The notes under the pieces: model-generated
Told to the model about the DNA's origin: nothing
The model's input: the letters and a program-made list of their open reading frames with translations, nothing else
Databases searched by the model: none
Part shown: positions 6,505-12,900 of the stretch, piece after piece
Layout: every line of letters starts with the position of its first letter
Position numbering within the stretch: the stretch's first letter is position 1
Translations under genes and position numbers: made by a program
Source: Parabacteroides timonensis
GTDB taxonomy: Bacteria > Bacteroidota > Bacteroidia > Bacteroidales > Tannerellaceae
Direction: 5' to 3'
DNA: 16,701 bases
Assembly (NCBI RefSeq): GCF_900128505.1
Contig: NZ_LT669934.1
Coordinates: 1 to 16,701 of the forward strand

Positions 6505-6677
6505 TTTTCCGACTGTTCGGATCAGGGAAAGTCATTCGGTTTACCGGATGGCTCACCGAACCGATCAATCGGAAAATAGCCTACCTTATTCGGGTGGGTG
6601 GGCATTATGCGTTAAGGATTGAAGCGTTTACCATGTAGAAGCGGAAAGCCTGACCGAAAGGAACGCCCAAAGTATAA
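6505..6677. other. Structured intergenic stretch without a gene
   Basis: Several further short inverted repeats follow the long hairpin: CGGTT/AACCG around 6540-6565, CCTTA/TAAGG around 6583-6617, and a GC-rich segment ending AACGCCC near 6668. Base composition is richer in G+C than the surrounding intergenic DNA. No credible coding frame or promoter was seen. It may be part of one larger folded RNA together with 6424-6504, or a remnant of a lost gene. Confidence 0.4.
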
Positions 6678-6808
6678 ATATCATTTTGCTACTCTCCTAC
6701 TCCATTTTATAGCTGGATCTGTCCCTATGCTCAACTGTGGCAATATCATTTTGTACAATCCGGAAGATTGATTTCAGATTTTTTTAGCAGATATCACTAT
6801 CATTTTGT
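6678..6808 (+). repeat. Three-box direct-repeat element, copy B
   Basis: Boxes ATATCATTTTGC (6678), ATATCATTTTGT (6743) and CTATCATTTTGT (6797) are spaced 65 and 54 bases, exactly as in copy A at 1466-1596 and in the same orientation. The spacer between boxes 1 and 2 is unrelated to that in copy A, while parts of the box 2-3 spacer are conserved. Exact conservation of distance with divergent spacers points to a multi-subunit protein reading three sites on fixed DNA faces. Confidence 0.7.
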
Positions 6809-6839
6809 TATTTCTGTCAAACAATCATCGCACAGTGTT

Positions 6840-7049
6840 TTATACCACCCCCACACACTTCCGTAAAGAACCCGGAGCACCGCATTTCTCGCAAGTGGAC
6901 GCAGACGCTTTTTCGGTTTCTTCTACCAATTTATTGAGTTCTTCCGGGTAGTTTTCTGTCTGAATCCGGATAAGTTCTTTTCGTGCCTTATCGATAACCT
7001 TGATTTTAATTTCTTTATCCGAAGCAGAAATTGAAACGGCTCTCTTCAT
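6840..7049 (-). CDS. Small protein with C-terminal CxxC segment
   Basis: A 69-residue protein of unknown function. The first 50 residues are charged and probably helical (KEIKIKVIDKARKELIRIQTENYPEELNKLVEE). The end holds CEKCGAPGSLRKC, half of what looks like a treble-clef or ribbon zinc site; the expected second Cys pair is missing, so the protein may be truncated. The start overlaps the end of the winged-helix gene by 35 bases in another frame, indicating translation coupling or a chance extension. It is the last gene of a three-gene minus-strand group. Confidence 0.5.
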   Translation of the reverse strand: MKRAVSISASDKEIKIKVIDKARKELIRIQTENYPEELNKLVEETEKASASTCEKCGAPGSLRKCVGVV

Positions 7050-7245
7050 GAATGATTATCAGCCCTTCTCTTCGTTCTATATAGATCTTGTTCTCACGGG
7101 CTAACCAGCCGACAGCCATAGCCGTACTTTCTACGCTTAAATCGAGTTGTCTTGCCAGTTCCGGGATTGTAATCATTTTGATCTCTTTCATGGCGTGCCA
7201 AACCTTTCCGGCATTTTCACCAATGATCTGTTTTTCTGTTTCCAT
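7015..7245 (-). CDS. Winged-helix DUF2582-like protein
   Basis: A 76-residue protein matching the small winged-helix family DUF2582 (PF10771-type) of Bacteroidetes. It has GENAGKVWHAM at the start, ITIPELARQLDLS as the helix-turn-helix, and the diagnostic GWLARENKIYIE, followed by the wing. It is a likely DNA-binding regulator, but its target is not known. It sits between a 96-residue hypothetical gene (73-base gap upstream) and the small CxxC protein. The last residues (ESRFNFCFG) are not part of the family core. Confidence 0.75.
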   Translation of the reverse strand: METEKQIIGENAGKVWHAMKEIKMITIPELARQLDLSVESTAMAVGWLARENKIYIERREGLIIIHEESRFNFCFG

Positions 7246-7318
7246 AGGTTTTTATTTTAATTAATAATACAGTGTTTTCCGTTCCGTTGACTTTTTTGTT
7301 TCTGGTATCTTCCTGCAA

Positions 7319-7609
7319 TTAACTGGCGGATATGTCAATGAAGGAATAAGCCCGGCAGCATTCCCCGTCAGGAGCAAAAACACACAGGAGAAAACCGAAT
7401 TTCAGTTCAAAACGGACATAGTGAAATATAACTCCGAACGAACCTTCCTGTGATATTTTAGCTTTTAGAATAGCTTTGATATCCTCTTTTTTCAGACGAA
7501 GAAATTCAATTTTGGATTGAGCCGTTGCACGTTTATAAGGTTCTATTTTGAGGAAGTCAAACAGTGAACTTGAAAAGAAAACGGGCATCTTTTTTTGTGT
7601 TTTTTCCAT
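7319..7609 (-). CDS. Hypothetical protein, 96 residues
   Basis: I do not recognise this protein. It has a basic N-terminal half (KPYKRATAQSKIEFLRLKKEDIKAILKAK-like pattern) and a hydrophobic beta-rich second half (GVIFHYVRFELKFGFLLCVFAP). No signal peptide or clear membrane helix is visible. It is the first gene of the minus-strand group 7609-6840, and its start codon lies 46 bases after the T-tract of a terminator preceded by a long hairpin, so its expression may be controlled by read-through. Confidence 0.55.
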   Translation of the reverse strand: MEKTQKKMPVFFSSSLFDFLKIEPYKRATAQSKIEFLRLKKEDIKAILKAKISQEGSFGVIFHYVRFELKFGFLLCVFAPDGECCRAYSFIDISAS

Positions 7610-7655
7610 TTGTTCTAAATTTTAAGGCTTGTACCCTACATCAAAGCCAATAAAC

Positions 7656-7686
7656 AAAAAAAGCGGAAGGGCATTAACCTATCCGC
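7656..7686 (-). terminator. Rho-independent terminator (minus strand)
   Basis: On the minus strand GCGGA-t-AGG pairs with CCT-TCCGC across a 7-base loop and is followed directly by seven T (7662-7656). This is the best intrinsic terminator in the window. It lies upstream of the 96-residue gene (start 7609) and downstream of no minus-strand CDS for 250 bases. It therefore ends either a small RNA or a leader transcript. Confidence 0.75.
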
Positions 7687-7800
7687 AGAACAGGGAGTCG
7701 AAGCCCTACACGCACACACAGGAAACGCCTCTCCCGTCTATACGGAAGGACGTCTATACTGTTTTCGTTGTGCGTGTTAAATTTTCGACTTTTGTTCTGC
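7685..7800 (-). ncRNA. Long nested inverted repeat: candidate small RNA or attenuator leader
   Basis: Three perfect stems nest on one axis: GCAGAACA (7685-7692)/TGTTCTGC (7793-7800), AGTCGAA (7696-7702)/TTCGACT (7784-7790), and ACACGCAC (7708-7715)/GTGCGTGT (7770-7777). A fourth imperfect pair, GGAAACG/CGAAAAC-type, lies inside. The apical region holds CGTCTATAC twice, 16 bases apart (7735 and 7751). On the minus strand the structure runs straight into the terminator at 7686-7656. A plausible -7 box TATATTTG sits at 7870-7863. The unit could be a roughly 200-base RNA or a 5' leader that regulates the genes at 7609-6840. Confidence 0.55.
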
Positions 7801-7835
7801 ACAGAAATCAGCTAAACGCTTTTTTTCTTAAAATG

Positions 7836-7859
7836 TAAAAACACGGTCATGTTATGACC
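7836..7859 (-). terminator. Terminator of the mobilization operon
   Basis: On the minus strand CGGTCAT-aac-ATGACCG is a perfect 7-bp hairpin followed by TG and five T. It lies 78 bases after the stop of the 323-residue gene, so it ends the mobC-relaxase transcript. Confidence 0.7.
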
Positions 7860-7937
7860 GCACAAATATAACAATTTCCCTATAAAAATGTTTCCTATTT
7901 AGAATAATTTTTTCTTGTTTATCAGATAAACAACAAG

Positions 7938-8909
7938 CTACATTTCTATATACTCAATATTTTCCAAACCGTATAACGGGATGATATTCCGAAAGAACAC
8001 ATCTATCGCTAGGGGATGGTTTTGAAAAGCAAGAAAAGATTTCCCAGCTACGGATTCCAGCCGGTAAATGGTCACTTCATCTTCTTCCCCAAACTGTTTC
8101 CTTAACTTATCATTGATCGTTTTCTGCATCTTAGACATAAGTTTAACCACCGTAACAGGATTCCAACGATCCATTTCTACAGTCACCTGCTTACTGTCGG
8201 AGAAAATAGAAATGCTTTTCTCAATCCCTTTAGAAGCTATATAGTAAGAAAAGAACAAAAGAGCTTCCATGCCGTTTTTGCCAACATACAGATTGATCCT
8301 AGCGTTTCTCTCCTGCGCTTTCTTGCAGACATGCGCACAAAGGATAGGATTAGAAGAAGGCAGAAGATAAGAAGTATTCTGCTGCTCTGTCTGTCCTTCT
8401 AATATACTAAAGGTAACAGGATTCCAGCACACGTTTACGACATCAGAAGTTACATCTTCATATATCGCTGCACAGCAAATATCATTGTCAAACACGAGCT
8501 GATACTCTTTACTTTCCGGGTTGAACTGGTAAAAGTTCCGGATCTTATGCGCACTCTTCAGTTCAAAAAGGAAATAGCCCTCGTTATTTGAAACCTTTCT
8601 CACCTTCCGGATCTCCGTTTTTCCTTCAGTAATATCAAAGAGATAAGCTATCAGATCTTCTTTGCTACATACGTGATCAAAACTAAACTCCTTCAATTCC
8701 TCGCTTTCCGATTGCACCTGTACTTTCGCTTGGATGGATATAGATAATTGATAAGCGCTAAGATCTTTGAAATCGAACAACTCCAAACAGGATATCTTGT
8801 TTCGTTCCGGTGAATAAATTATATACTCCCGGTCATTAATATAATACCGGTACATGAAATCGCCGGTTTCTAACGGCTGGTATGGATTTAAAACTTCGCT
8901 GTAGTTCAT
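7938..8909 (-). CDS. Hypothetical protein of the mobilization operon, 323 residues
   Basis: I do not recognise a family. The protein is soluble-looking, of mixed alpha/beta character, with no signal peptide or membrane segment. Two segments repeat the phrase WNPVTxxxL (CWNPVTFSIL near residue 160 and RWNPVTVVKL near 247), which suggests two related halves. A segment INLYVGKNGMEALLFFSYYIASKG (about 205-228) is vaguely Toprim-like, but I cannot find the acidic pair. It is the last gene of the mobC-relaxase operon (17-base gap after the 79-residue gene) and is followed by a terminator. Location suggests a transfer accessory role or passenger function. Confidence 0.6.
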   Translation of the reverse strand: MNYSEVLNPYQPLETGDFMYRYYINDREYIIYSPERNKISCLELFDFKDLSAYQLSISIQAKVQVQSESEELKEFSFDHVCSKEDLIAYLFDITEGKTEIRKVRKVSNNEGYFLFELKSAHKIRNFYQFNPESKEYQLVFDNDICCAAIYEDVTSDVVNVCWNPVTFSILEGQTEQQNTSYLLPSSNPILCAHVCKKAQERNARINLYVGKNGMEALLFFSYYIASKGIEKSISIFSDSKQVTVEMDRWNPVTVVKLMSKMQKTINDKLRKQFGEEDEVTIYRLESVAGKSFLAFQNHPLAIDVFFRNIIPLYGLENIEYIEM

Positions 8910-8926
8910 GATTATATAGTTATACG

Positions 8927-9166
8927 TTAATTTTCATCTTCAGGCATTAATTGTCCTGCTTCATAATAATACTGAGAACATATATCTGATACTTCATTAG
9001 ATAAATAGTCCTGTATTTCCGAAATTTTATCCAACAGCTTATCACGAGTATCTATCTCTTCCGGATCAATACTGAACCCAGAATACTCCTCAAACGATTT
9101 TATCAATTCGCTTACGTTTTTGAAGCGATTTGCTTCCATACTAATTTGCTTCTTTTTTTTACGCAT
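8927..9166 (-). CDS. Small acidic hypothetical protein, 79 residues
   Basis: A 79-residue protein with a Lys-rich start (MRKKKKQ) and an otherwise acidic, helical body (FKNVSELIKSFEEYSGFSIDPEEIDTRDKLLDKISEIQDYL). No family is recognised. It lies 19 bases after the relaxase gene and 17 bases before the 323-residue gene, so it is almost certainly in the same transcript. Helical acidic small proteins in such positions may be relaxase accessory or adaptor proteins, but nothing here proves that. Confidence 0.55.
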   Translation of the reverse strand: MRKKKKQISMEANRFKNVSELIKSFEEYSGFSIDPEEIDTRDKLLDKISEIQDYLSNEVSDICSQYYYEAGQLMPEDEN

Positions 9167-9185
9167 CTTCTATTCAATTTTGTTA

Positions 9186-10604
9186 TTAATATGATAATCC
9201 TTTATTTCGCTTTTTCTTTTTCTTGTTGTCCGGAAGATCTTCATCACCTTTCCGGTGCTTCCCTGATCCGTTATCTAAAGCCATTGACATGGCAACCGGG
9301 TACATATAGATAAGATCCTTCTCCCACTCGTGCGGATTACTCGCATAACACACGATAACCGGATCGATGGGCGTTGCTCTCTCCTGCTCTTTTCCCTGTT
9401 CCGGATTCTGCTCTTTTTGGAAAAAGTCTTGTATGTTCTGATAGGTTAATCTCCTTGATATATCAGAGCTTTTAAAGATTTCCGGAGTATCGACATTTGT
9501 AAGGGCAAAGGATATGCCGTATATCCCTTTACCGTTGACGTGCTCGATCAGGTTTATATTATGCTCCGCTAGCCGGTCTTTAAAATCTTCATAGCTGGAT
9601 GAACCATTAAGAATTGCAAAGATCTGGTTATACAGGTAATGCTTTTGCTCGTCTGCGGTCATCTGTTTTCCGGCGAACAAAAGTTTCCCAAACCGGAACG
9701 ATTCCGGAAGGGCTGTATCTTTCAGATAAAAGCCCCTATCAGGAATGCCATATACATAATGAGATTTCCCCTTGTCCGATACCAGACGCATATAATACCC
9801 TTCTTTTTCCAATCGATCCCGGAACTCTTTCACGTTGCCGCATTCCCGACGCAAACGATCCATGACGGAAAGCAACTCGTCCTTGAGTAATGGATTAAAG
9901 AACTTTCCTTTTGATAACATATCTAACATATTTTCGTATGTATCTTCCCCCAATATGATTTTCCATTCCGCATTAGTATAAGCCTTAGTCATATCAGGAT
10001 TAATCGTTTTAAAGGTTTCCGACTGCCCTAAAAGATCCTTCACCCGTTCTTTTGCGTTATGGCTGCGCAAAGCCTTGTGCAAAGCTGTGTCAAAGAAATA
10101 TTGCCGGTACTGGGATTCTCCCAACGTCTTGTTACGGGAAAACTTTCCTTTCTCCATAACTTCAAGCCCATGTTTAAGCTCTAGCTCTCGCATGATCTTT
10201 CCGGAACGTCCCTTGCTGTAACTATCAGAGATCCACAATCCGTTTAAGTCTATCGTAGTGGCAAGTATATGTACATGCCGATGGTCTTTATCATCGTTCT
10301 TTATGATTGTGTAGCAAGAATCACCGTACCCCATTCTTTCTAAATATTCTTTCGCTACTTCAGAAAACTTTTCGTCCGGAAGATCCTCCCCTATCGGGCT
10401 GCTAAGAATAAATTCTATATATGGTGATTTCACACGATCATTCAGACCAGCAACAAGGGACATATTACGATACATATTAATAAGAGAATCACCAGAGGAA
10501 CTATATAATTCCCTAGCTACACCGCTTTCAATCTTCTTTAACTGATAATCGATTTTGCGGTTTAATGCTTCTCCTACAAACGGCTCTTGTATCTCCGCTA
10601 TCAT
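9186..10604 (-). CDS. Relaxase (MobA/VirD2-like mobilization protein)
   Basis: A 472-residue relaxase. The metal-binding histidine motif is clear in DHRHVHILATTI (His108, His110, His112). The start (MIAEIQEPFVGEALNRKIDYQ) and the SPYIEFILSSP strand fit the Relaxase domain, with candidate catalytic tyrosines at 20, 34 and 45. Relaxases nick one strand at oriT, stay attached to its 5' end and pilot it into the recipient. The C-terminal part (about 200-420) has two similar blocks (VKEFRDRLEKEGYYMRLV.DKGKSHYVYGI and YEDFKDRLAEHNINLIEHVNGKGIYGI), and the end is Lys-rich. The start overlaps the mobC stop by ATGA. It lacks the tail module of the Fic/Toprim/AbiEii trio. Confidence 0.88.
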   Translation of the reverse strand: MIAEIQEPFVGEALNRKIDYQLKKIESGVARELYSSSGDSLINMYRNMSLVAGLNDRVKSPYIEFILSSPIGEDLPDEKFSEVAKEYLERMGYGDSCYTIIKNDDKDHRHVHILATTIDLNGLWISDSYSKGRSGKIMRELELKHGLEVMEKGKFSRNKTLGESQYRQYFFDTALHKALRSHNAKERVKDLLGQSETFKTINPDMTKAYTNAEWKIILGEDTYENMLDMLSKGKFFNPLLKDELLSVMDRLRRECGNVKEFRDRLEKEGYYMRLVSDKGKSHYVYGIPDRGFYLKDTALPESFRFGKLLFAGKQMTADEQKHYLYNQIFAILNGSSSYEDFKDRLAEHNINLIEHVNGKGIYGISFALTNVDTPEIFKSSDISRRLTYQNIQDFFQKEQNPEQGKEQERATPIDPVIVCYASNPHEWEKDLIYMYPVAMSMALDNGSGKHRKGDEDLPDNKKKKKRNKGLSY

Positions 10605-10909
10605 ATTAGTTTATCTGTTATTTGCTTCAACTCTTTAATGTACATCTCTATACTTTCCAATGAAATACGAATGTTTTCATCAACAGGTAAAGAGTTAACG
10701 TGCTTTGCAAGTTGATTCAAATTAGCACCTATTTTTTTCAGTTCAAAGACGGTTTGAATATCCGCTTTTGAAGTTATCCTTTCACCTAAAACAGATTTCC
10801 TTAAATACATAGAAAGTGTTACACCTTCAGCTTTAGCTCGTCTGAAAACCTGTTCCTTTTCTTCTTCAGAAAGACGTGCCCGAATAACTTTAGTTCTATT
10901 CTCTTTCAT
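10601..10909 (-). CDS. mobC: MobC-type relaxosome protein
   Basis: A 102-residue protein of the MobC/NikA type. It opens with a ribbon-helix-helix (TKVIRARLSEEEKEQVFRRAKAEGVTLSMYLRKSVLG), followed by the typical MobC segment LKKIGANLNQLAKHVN. MobC proteins bind oriT, help melt the nick region and repress the mob promoter. The gene overlaps the relaxase by four bases and lies next to the oriT-like inverted repeat. Its promoter is a perfect Bacteroides-type promoter at 11049-11019. Confidence 0.85.
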   Translation of the reverse strand: MKENRTKVIRARLSEEEKEQVFRRAKAEGVTLSMYLRKSVLGERITSKADIQTVFELKKIGANLNQLAKHVNSLPVDENIRISLESIEMYIKELKQITDKLI

Positions 10910-10940
10910 TCTATATTCCTATTCTCTATTCTAATGTATG

Positions 10941-11013
10941 TGAGTGAAACGAACATCACTCGGCAGCTCGGCTGTCGCAAGGTGGGTTTTGTAGCTACAA
11001 AACCACACCTTGC
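10941..11013. other. Putative oriT
   Basis: A large inverted repeat spans 10977-11013: GCAAGGTG-GGTTTTGTA pairs with TACAAAACC-a-CACCTTGC around a GC centre, with one extra base in the right arm. Smaller repeats lie beside it: GAGTGA/TCACTC (10942-10961) and CAGC-tcg-GCTG (10964-10974). Position directly upstream of mobC and the relaxase is where oriT sits in MOBP-type mobilizable plasmids. The nick site is not identifiable by eye; the foot of the inverted repeat near CTTGC-ATA is a candidate. Confidence 0.7.
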
Positions 11014-11018
11014 ATATA

Positions 11019-11049
11019 CAAAGATAGATAAAAATTATAAAGCACCAAA
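11019..11049 (-). promoter_or_regulatory. Promoter of the mobC-relaxase operon
   Basis: On the minus strand -33 TTTG (11049-11046), 19 bp spacer and -7 TATCTTTG (11026-11019) match the Bacteroides consensus perfectly. Transcription would start inside the right arm of the oriT inverted repeat, so relaxosome binding should repress the operon. Confidence 0.8.
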
Positions 11050-11060
11050 ACTTTAAGATC

Positions 11061-11076
11061 TATACTTTCGGAAAAA
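11061..11076 (-). repeat. TTTTTCCGAAAGTATA motif, copy 2 (inverted)
   Basis: The reverse complement of the motif at 6382-6397, all 16 bases. It lies just upstream of the mob promoter, between oriT and the partition region. Confidence 0.6.
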
Positions 11077-11159
11077 TCAACCCAAAGAACTGATTTCCTA
11101 ATTAACCAAGTAACCAGATAACTTAACAAAAGGAAGAACTGAAAGCATGGCAACAAAAA

Positions 11160-11394
11160 ACAACCAGAAAACTGGTTTATTAGAAAATCGATTAACCAAT
11201 TAATAAATAAATCAAATAACTTATTAACTAGATAACTAATTTATTGATTGTATAATCAACCAATTAATTAACTAATTGGTTTATTAATTTGTTATACAAT
11301 AAGATTATTAGTTAATTATTTATTAAACAAGCTGATTAATTTGTTAGTTAGATTATTAATTTATATATTGCGGAAAATTTAAACTCGTAACGTT
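11160..11394. promoter_or_regulatory. AT-rich palindromic region upstream of parA, probable centromere/operator
   Basis: Dense repeats of ATTAACTAG, AACCAATTAAT and TTAGTTA-like words in both orientations. A nested palindrome sits in the middle: ATTGTATAA (11247-11255) with TTATACAAT (11292-11300), enclosing AACCAATTA (11258-11266) with TAATTGGTT (11273-11281). Position before a ParA cassette fits a parS-type centromere and operator for the ribbon-helix-helix-type partner at 12095. No coding frame is present here. Confidence 0.6.
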
Positions 11395-12090
11395 ATGGGA
11401 AAAATATTACCGGGTATATTCGTAGCATTCGAGAACCCAAAAGGTGGAACAGGTAAATCAACATTAACAGCCTTGTTCGCAGGATATGTACATGAGAGCC
11501 ACGAGCAGACAGGTTTAACCATTGGCGTTGTTGATATAGACGATGCGCAAAATACAATGGGGGAGTTAAGAGCTTTCGATGAAGCACAACAGGAAGAGGA
11601 TATAAAAGACGAGTATGAAGTAATGAGTATATCTTCATCAGACTTCATTAACAGCATAGAATTTCTCAAAGAAAGTTTCGATATAATAGTGGTTGACTTT
11701 CCGGGAAACTTGAAACAGGCAGGAGTAGTAGAAACCCTGATGATGATGGATGTGGTCATTATACCTTTTGCTCCTTCAAAAATCGAAGTATTGCACACTG
11801 TAAAGTTCTACAATTACTACAAGGAAAATATCTTATCTAAACGAGAAAGTCTAGGTTACAAAACAATAGTAAAAGGATTGCCCAACAAGGTAACACCTAA
11901 TTTGCTTGAATATAAAGAGCTTATAGCAAACAAAGACAATTTACCTTTCGAGCTACTGAACAATCATATCAAGGAAAGCAAAGTTAATTACCAAAGAAAC
12001 CTTTCTACGATAATAAACAACTATAATCACACCTGTGATGATTTCGGAGAAGAAATGATACAATTATTAATCAATTACGTTAAAAAATGA
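11395..12090 (+). CDS. parA: ParA-family partition ATPase
   Basis: A 231-residue ParA/MinD-type ATPase. The deviant Walker A motif KGGTGKST is at residues 16-23, motif A' in VVDIDDAQ, and the Walker B strand in IIVVDFPGN. The length is that of small type Ib ParA proteins, which lack an N-terminal DNA-binding domain. Such ATPases move plasmid copies over the nucleoid with the help of a small centromere-binding partner. The downstream gene begins 4 bases after the stop and is the expected partner. The upstream palindromic region is the likely centromere. The ATG is preceded by ACGTT, as for the Fic and Toprim genes. Confidence 0.9.
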   Translation: MGKILPGIFVAFENPKGGTGKSTLTALFAGYVHESHEQTGLTIGVVDIDDAQNTMGELRAFDEAQQEEDIKDEYEVMSISSSDFINSIEFLKESFDIIVVDFPGNLKQAGVVETLMMMDVVIIPFAPSKIEVLHTVKFYNYYKENILSKRESLGYKTIVKGLPNKVTPNLLEYKELIANKDNLPFELLNNHIKESKVNYQRNLSTIINNYNHTCDDFGEEMIQLLINYVKK

Positions 12091-12094
12091 AATT

Positions 12095-12583
12095 ATGGCT
12101 GAAGAAAAGAAAAATACAGGAAAACCCAAAACATCAATGTTCGCATTGGTACAGGCTGGTAAAGAAGAAGCTAAGAAAGTTCAAAGTATAAAATCTGTTT
12201 CATCACAACAGACTTCAGAAGAGAAAATTCCGGAAGTACAACCAGAAGCCAGCACCGCAGAACCAGCTAAAGTTGTTGCTCCAGTACAAGAAGAAGAAAT
12301 CATTCAGGAAAATGAGAATATGACAGAAGAACCTTCAGAATTTCCCGAATCATCTTTTCCTAAAGGTCTTTCTTTGCTTTTCGCTAAAAGAGAGATAATA
12401 GACACGGAAACGATAAAGATACCTAGAGAGTTCCATCAAGAACTTAAAATACTATCTACAATGTCAAAAGTTCCAATGATGCAAATGCTAGGAAATCTGC
12501 TTGAAGCATTTTTGGAAGAAAATAAGAAAGAAATAGCAAGCTATAAACGCAAATTCATAAACGGTACTTTAGGAAAAAAATAG
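12095..12583 (+). CDS. Partition partner (ParB/ParG-like) with C-terminal DNA-binding segment
   Basis: A 162-residue protein. Residues 1-105 are low-complexity, rich in Glu, Ser, Pro and Ala, and probably disordered. Residues about 108-150 (TIKIPREFHQELKILSTMSKVPMMQMLGNLLEAFL) look like a ribbon-helix-helix: a short strand ending in PREF, then two helices. This order, a flexible N-terminus and a ribbon-helix-helix C-terminus, is that of ParG-type centromere-binding proteins, whose free tail stimulates the ParA ATPase. It is encoded 4 bases after parA. I infer the function from context and fold; no family name is certain. Confidence 0.7.
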   Translation: MAEEKKNTGKPKTSMFALVQAGKEEAKKVQSIKSVSSQQTSEEKIPEVQPEASTAEPAKVVAPVQEEEIIQENENMTEEPSEFPESSFPKGLSLLFAKREIIDTETIKIPREFHQELKILSTMSKVPMMQMLGNLLEAFLEENKKEIASYKRKFINGTLGKK

Positions 12584-12635
12584 CCATAAATCATTGGCAA
12601 TAGAAGACATGTAAATAATCAACTAAAAAATATAT

Positions 12636-12860
12636 ATGGGAATAATAAAAGTGCAATGCTCTTGCGGTATGCTATGGCTAAGTGAAACACTTGGCGGTTA
12701 TGATACCATTTGCGACCATGACGGAAAGATTTGCGGTGCGGTCAACTACCAAGATGAACAGTTCCAAATCATTCAGCCGGAAGAATGCAAGAAGCACAAA
12801 AGGGACACAATGAAAGAACTCAAAGGGGCTTTGCAACAAGTTAAAATGGAAATAGGGTAG
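12636..12860 (+). CDS. Small Cys/His-rich hypothetical protein
   Basis: A 74-residue protein of unknown function. The N-terminal half holds a Cys/His pattern (CSCG at residues 8-11, then CDHDGKIC around 26-33, then ECKKH), compatible with a small zinc site. The C-terminal third is a charged helix (DTMKELKGALQQVKMEI). It follows the partition genes by 52 bases on the same strand and is followed by a small hairpin. It may be a plasmid maintenance passenger. Confidence 0.55.
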   Translation: MGIIKVQCSCGMLWLSETLGGYDTICDHDGKICGAVNYQDEQFQIIQPEECKKHKRDTMKELKGALQQVKMEIG

Positions 12861-12873
12861 GGGATTTCCTACC
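12856..12873 (+). terminator. Hairpin between convergent genes
   Basis: GGTAGG-ggattt-CCTACC overlaps the stop of the Cys-rich gene and is followed by TTACTTTCC. It is a weak intrinsic terminator for the partition transcript. The palindrome TAACCGGTTA (12894-12903) overlaps the recombinase stop nearby. Confidence 0.4.
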
Positions 12874-12900
12874 TTACTTTCCATTAAGTGTAATAACCGG

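Noticed and set aside
6433..6579. 48-codon plus-strand frame starting MQEYIFPAGK
   Set aside because: Its apparent internal repeat (PAGK, SAGK) is a by-product of the hairpin arms. There is no promoter or family match.
7629..7838. 69-codon plus-strand frame
   Set aside because: It runs straight through the nested inverted repeat and the minus-strand terminator, has no family resemblance and an odd composition; the structure explains the stretch better.
9614..9890. Plus-strand frames inside the relaxase gene
   Set aside because: They are antisense shadows without motifs; the relaxase frame is strongly supported.
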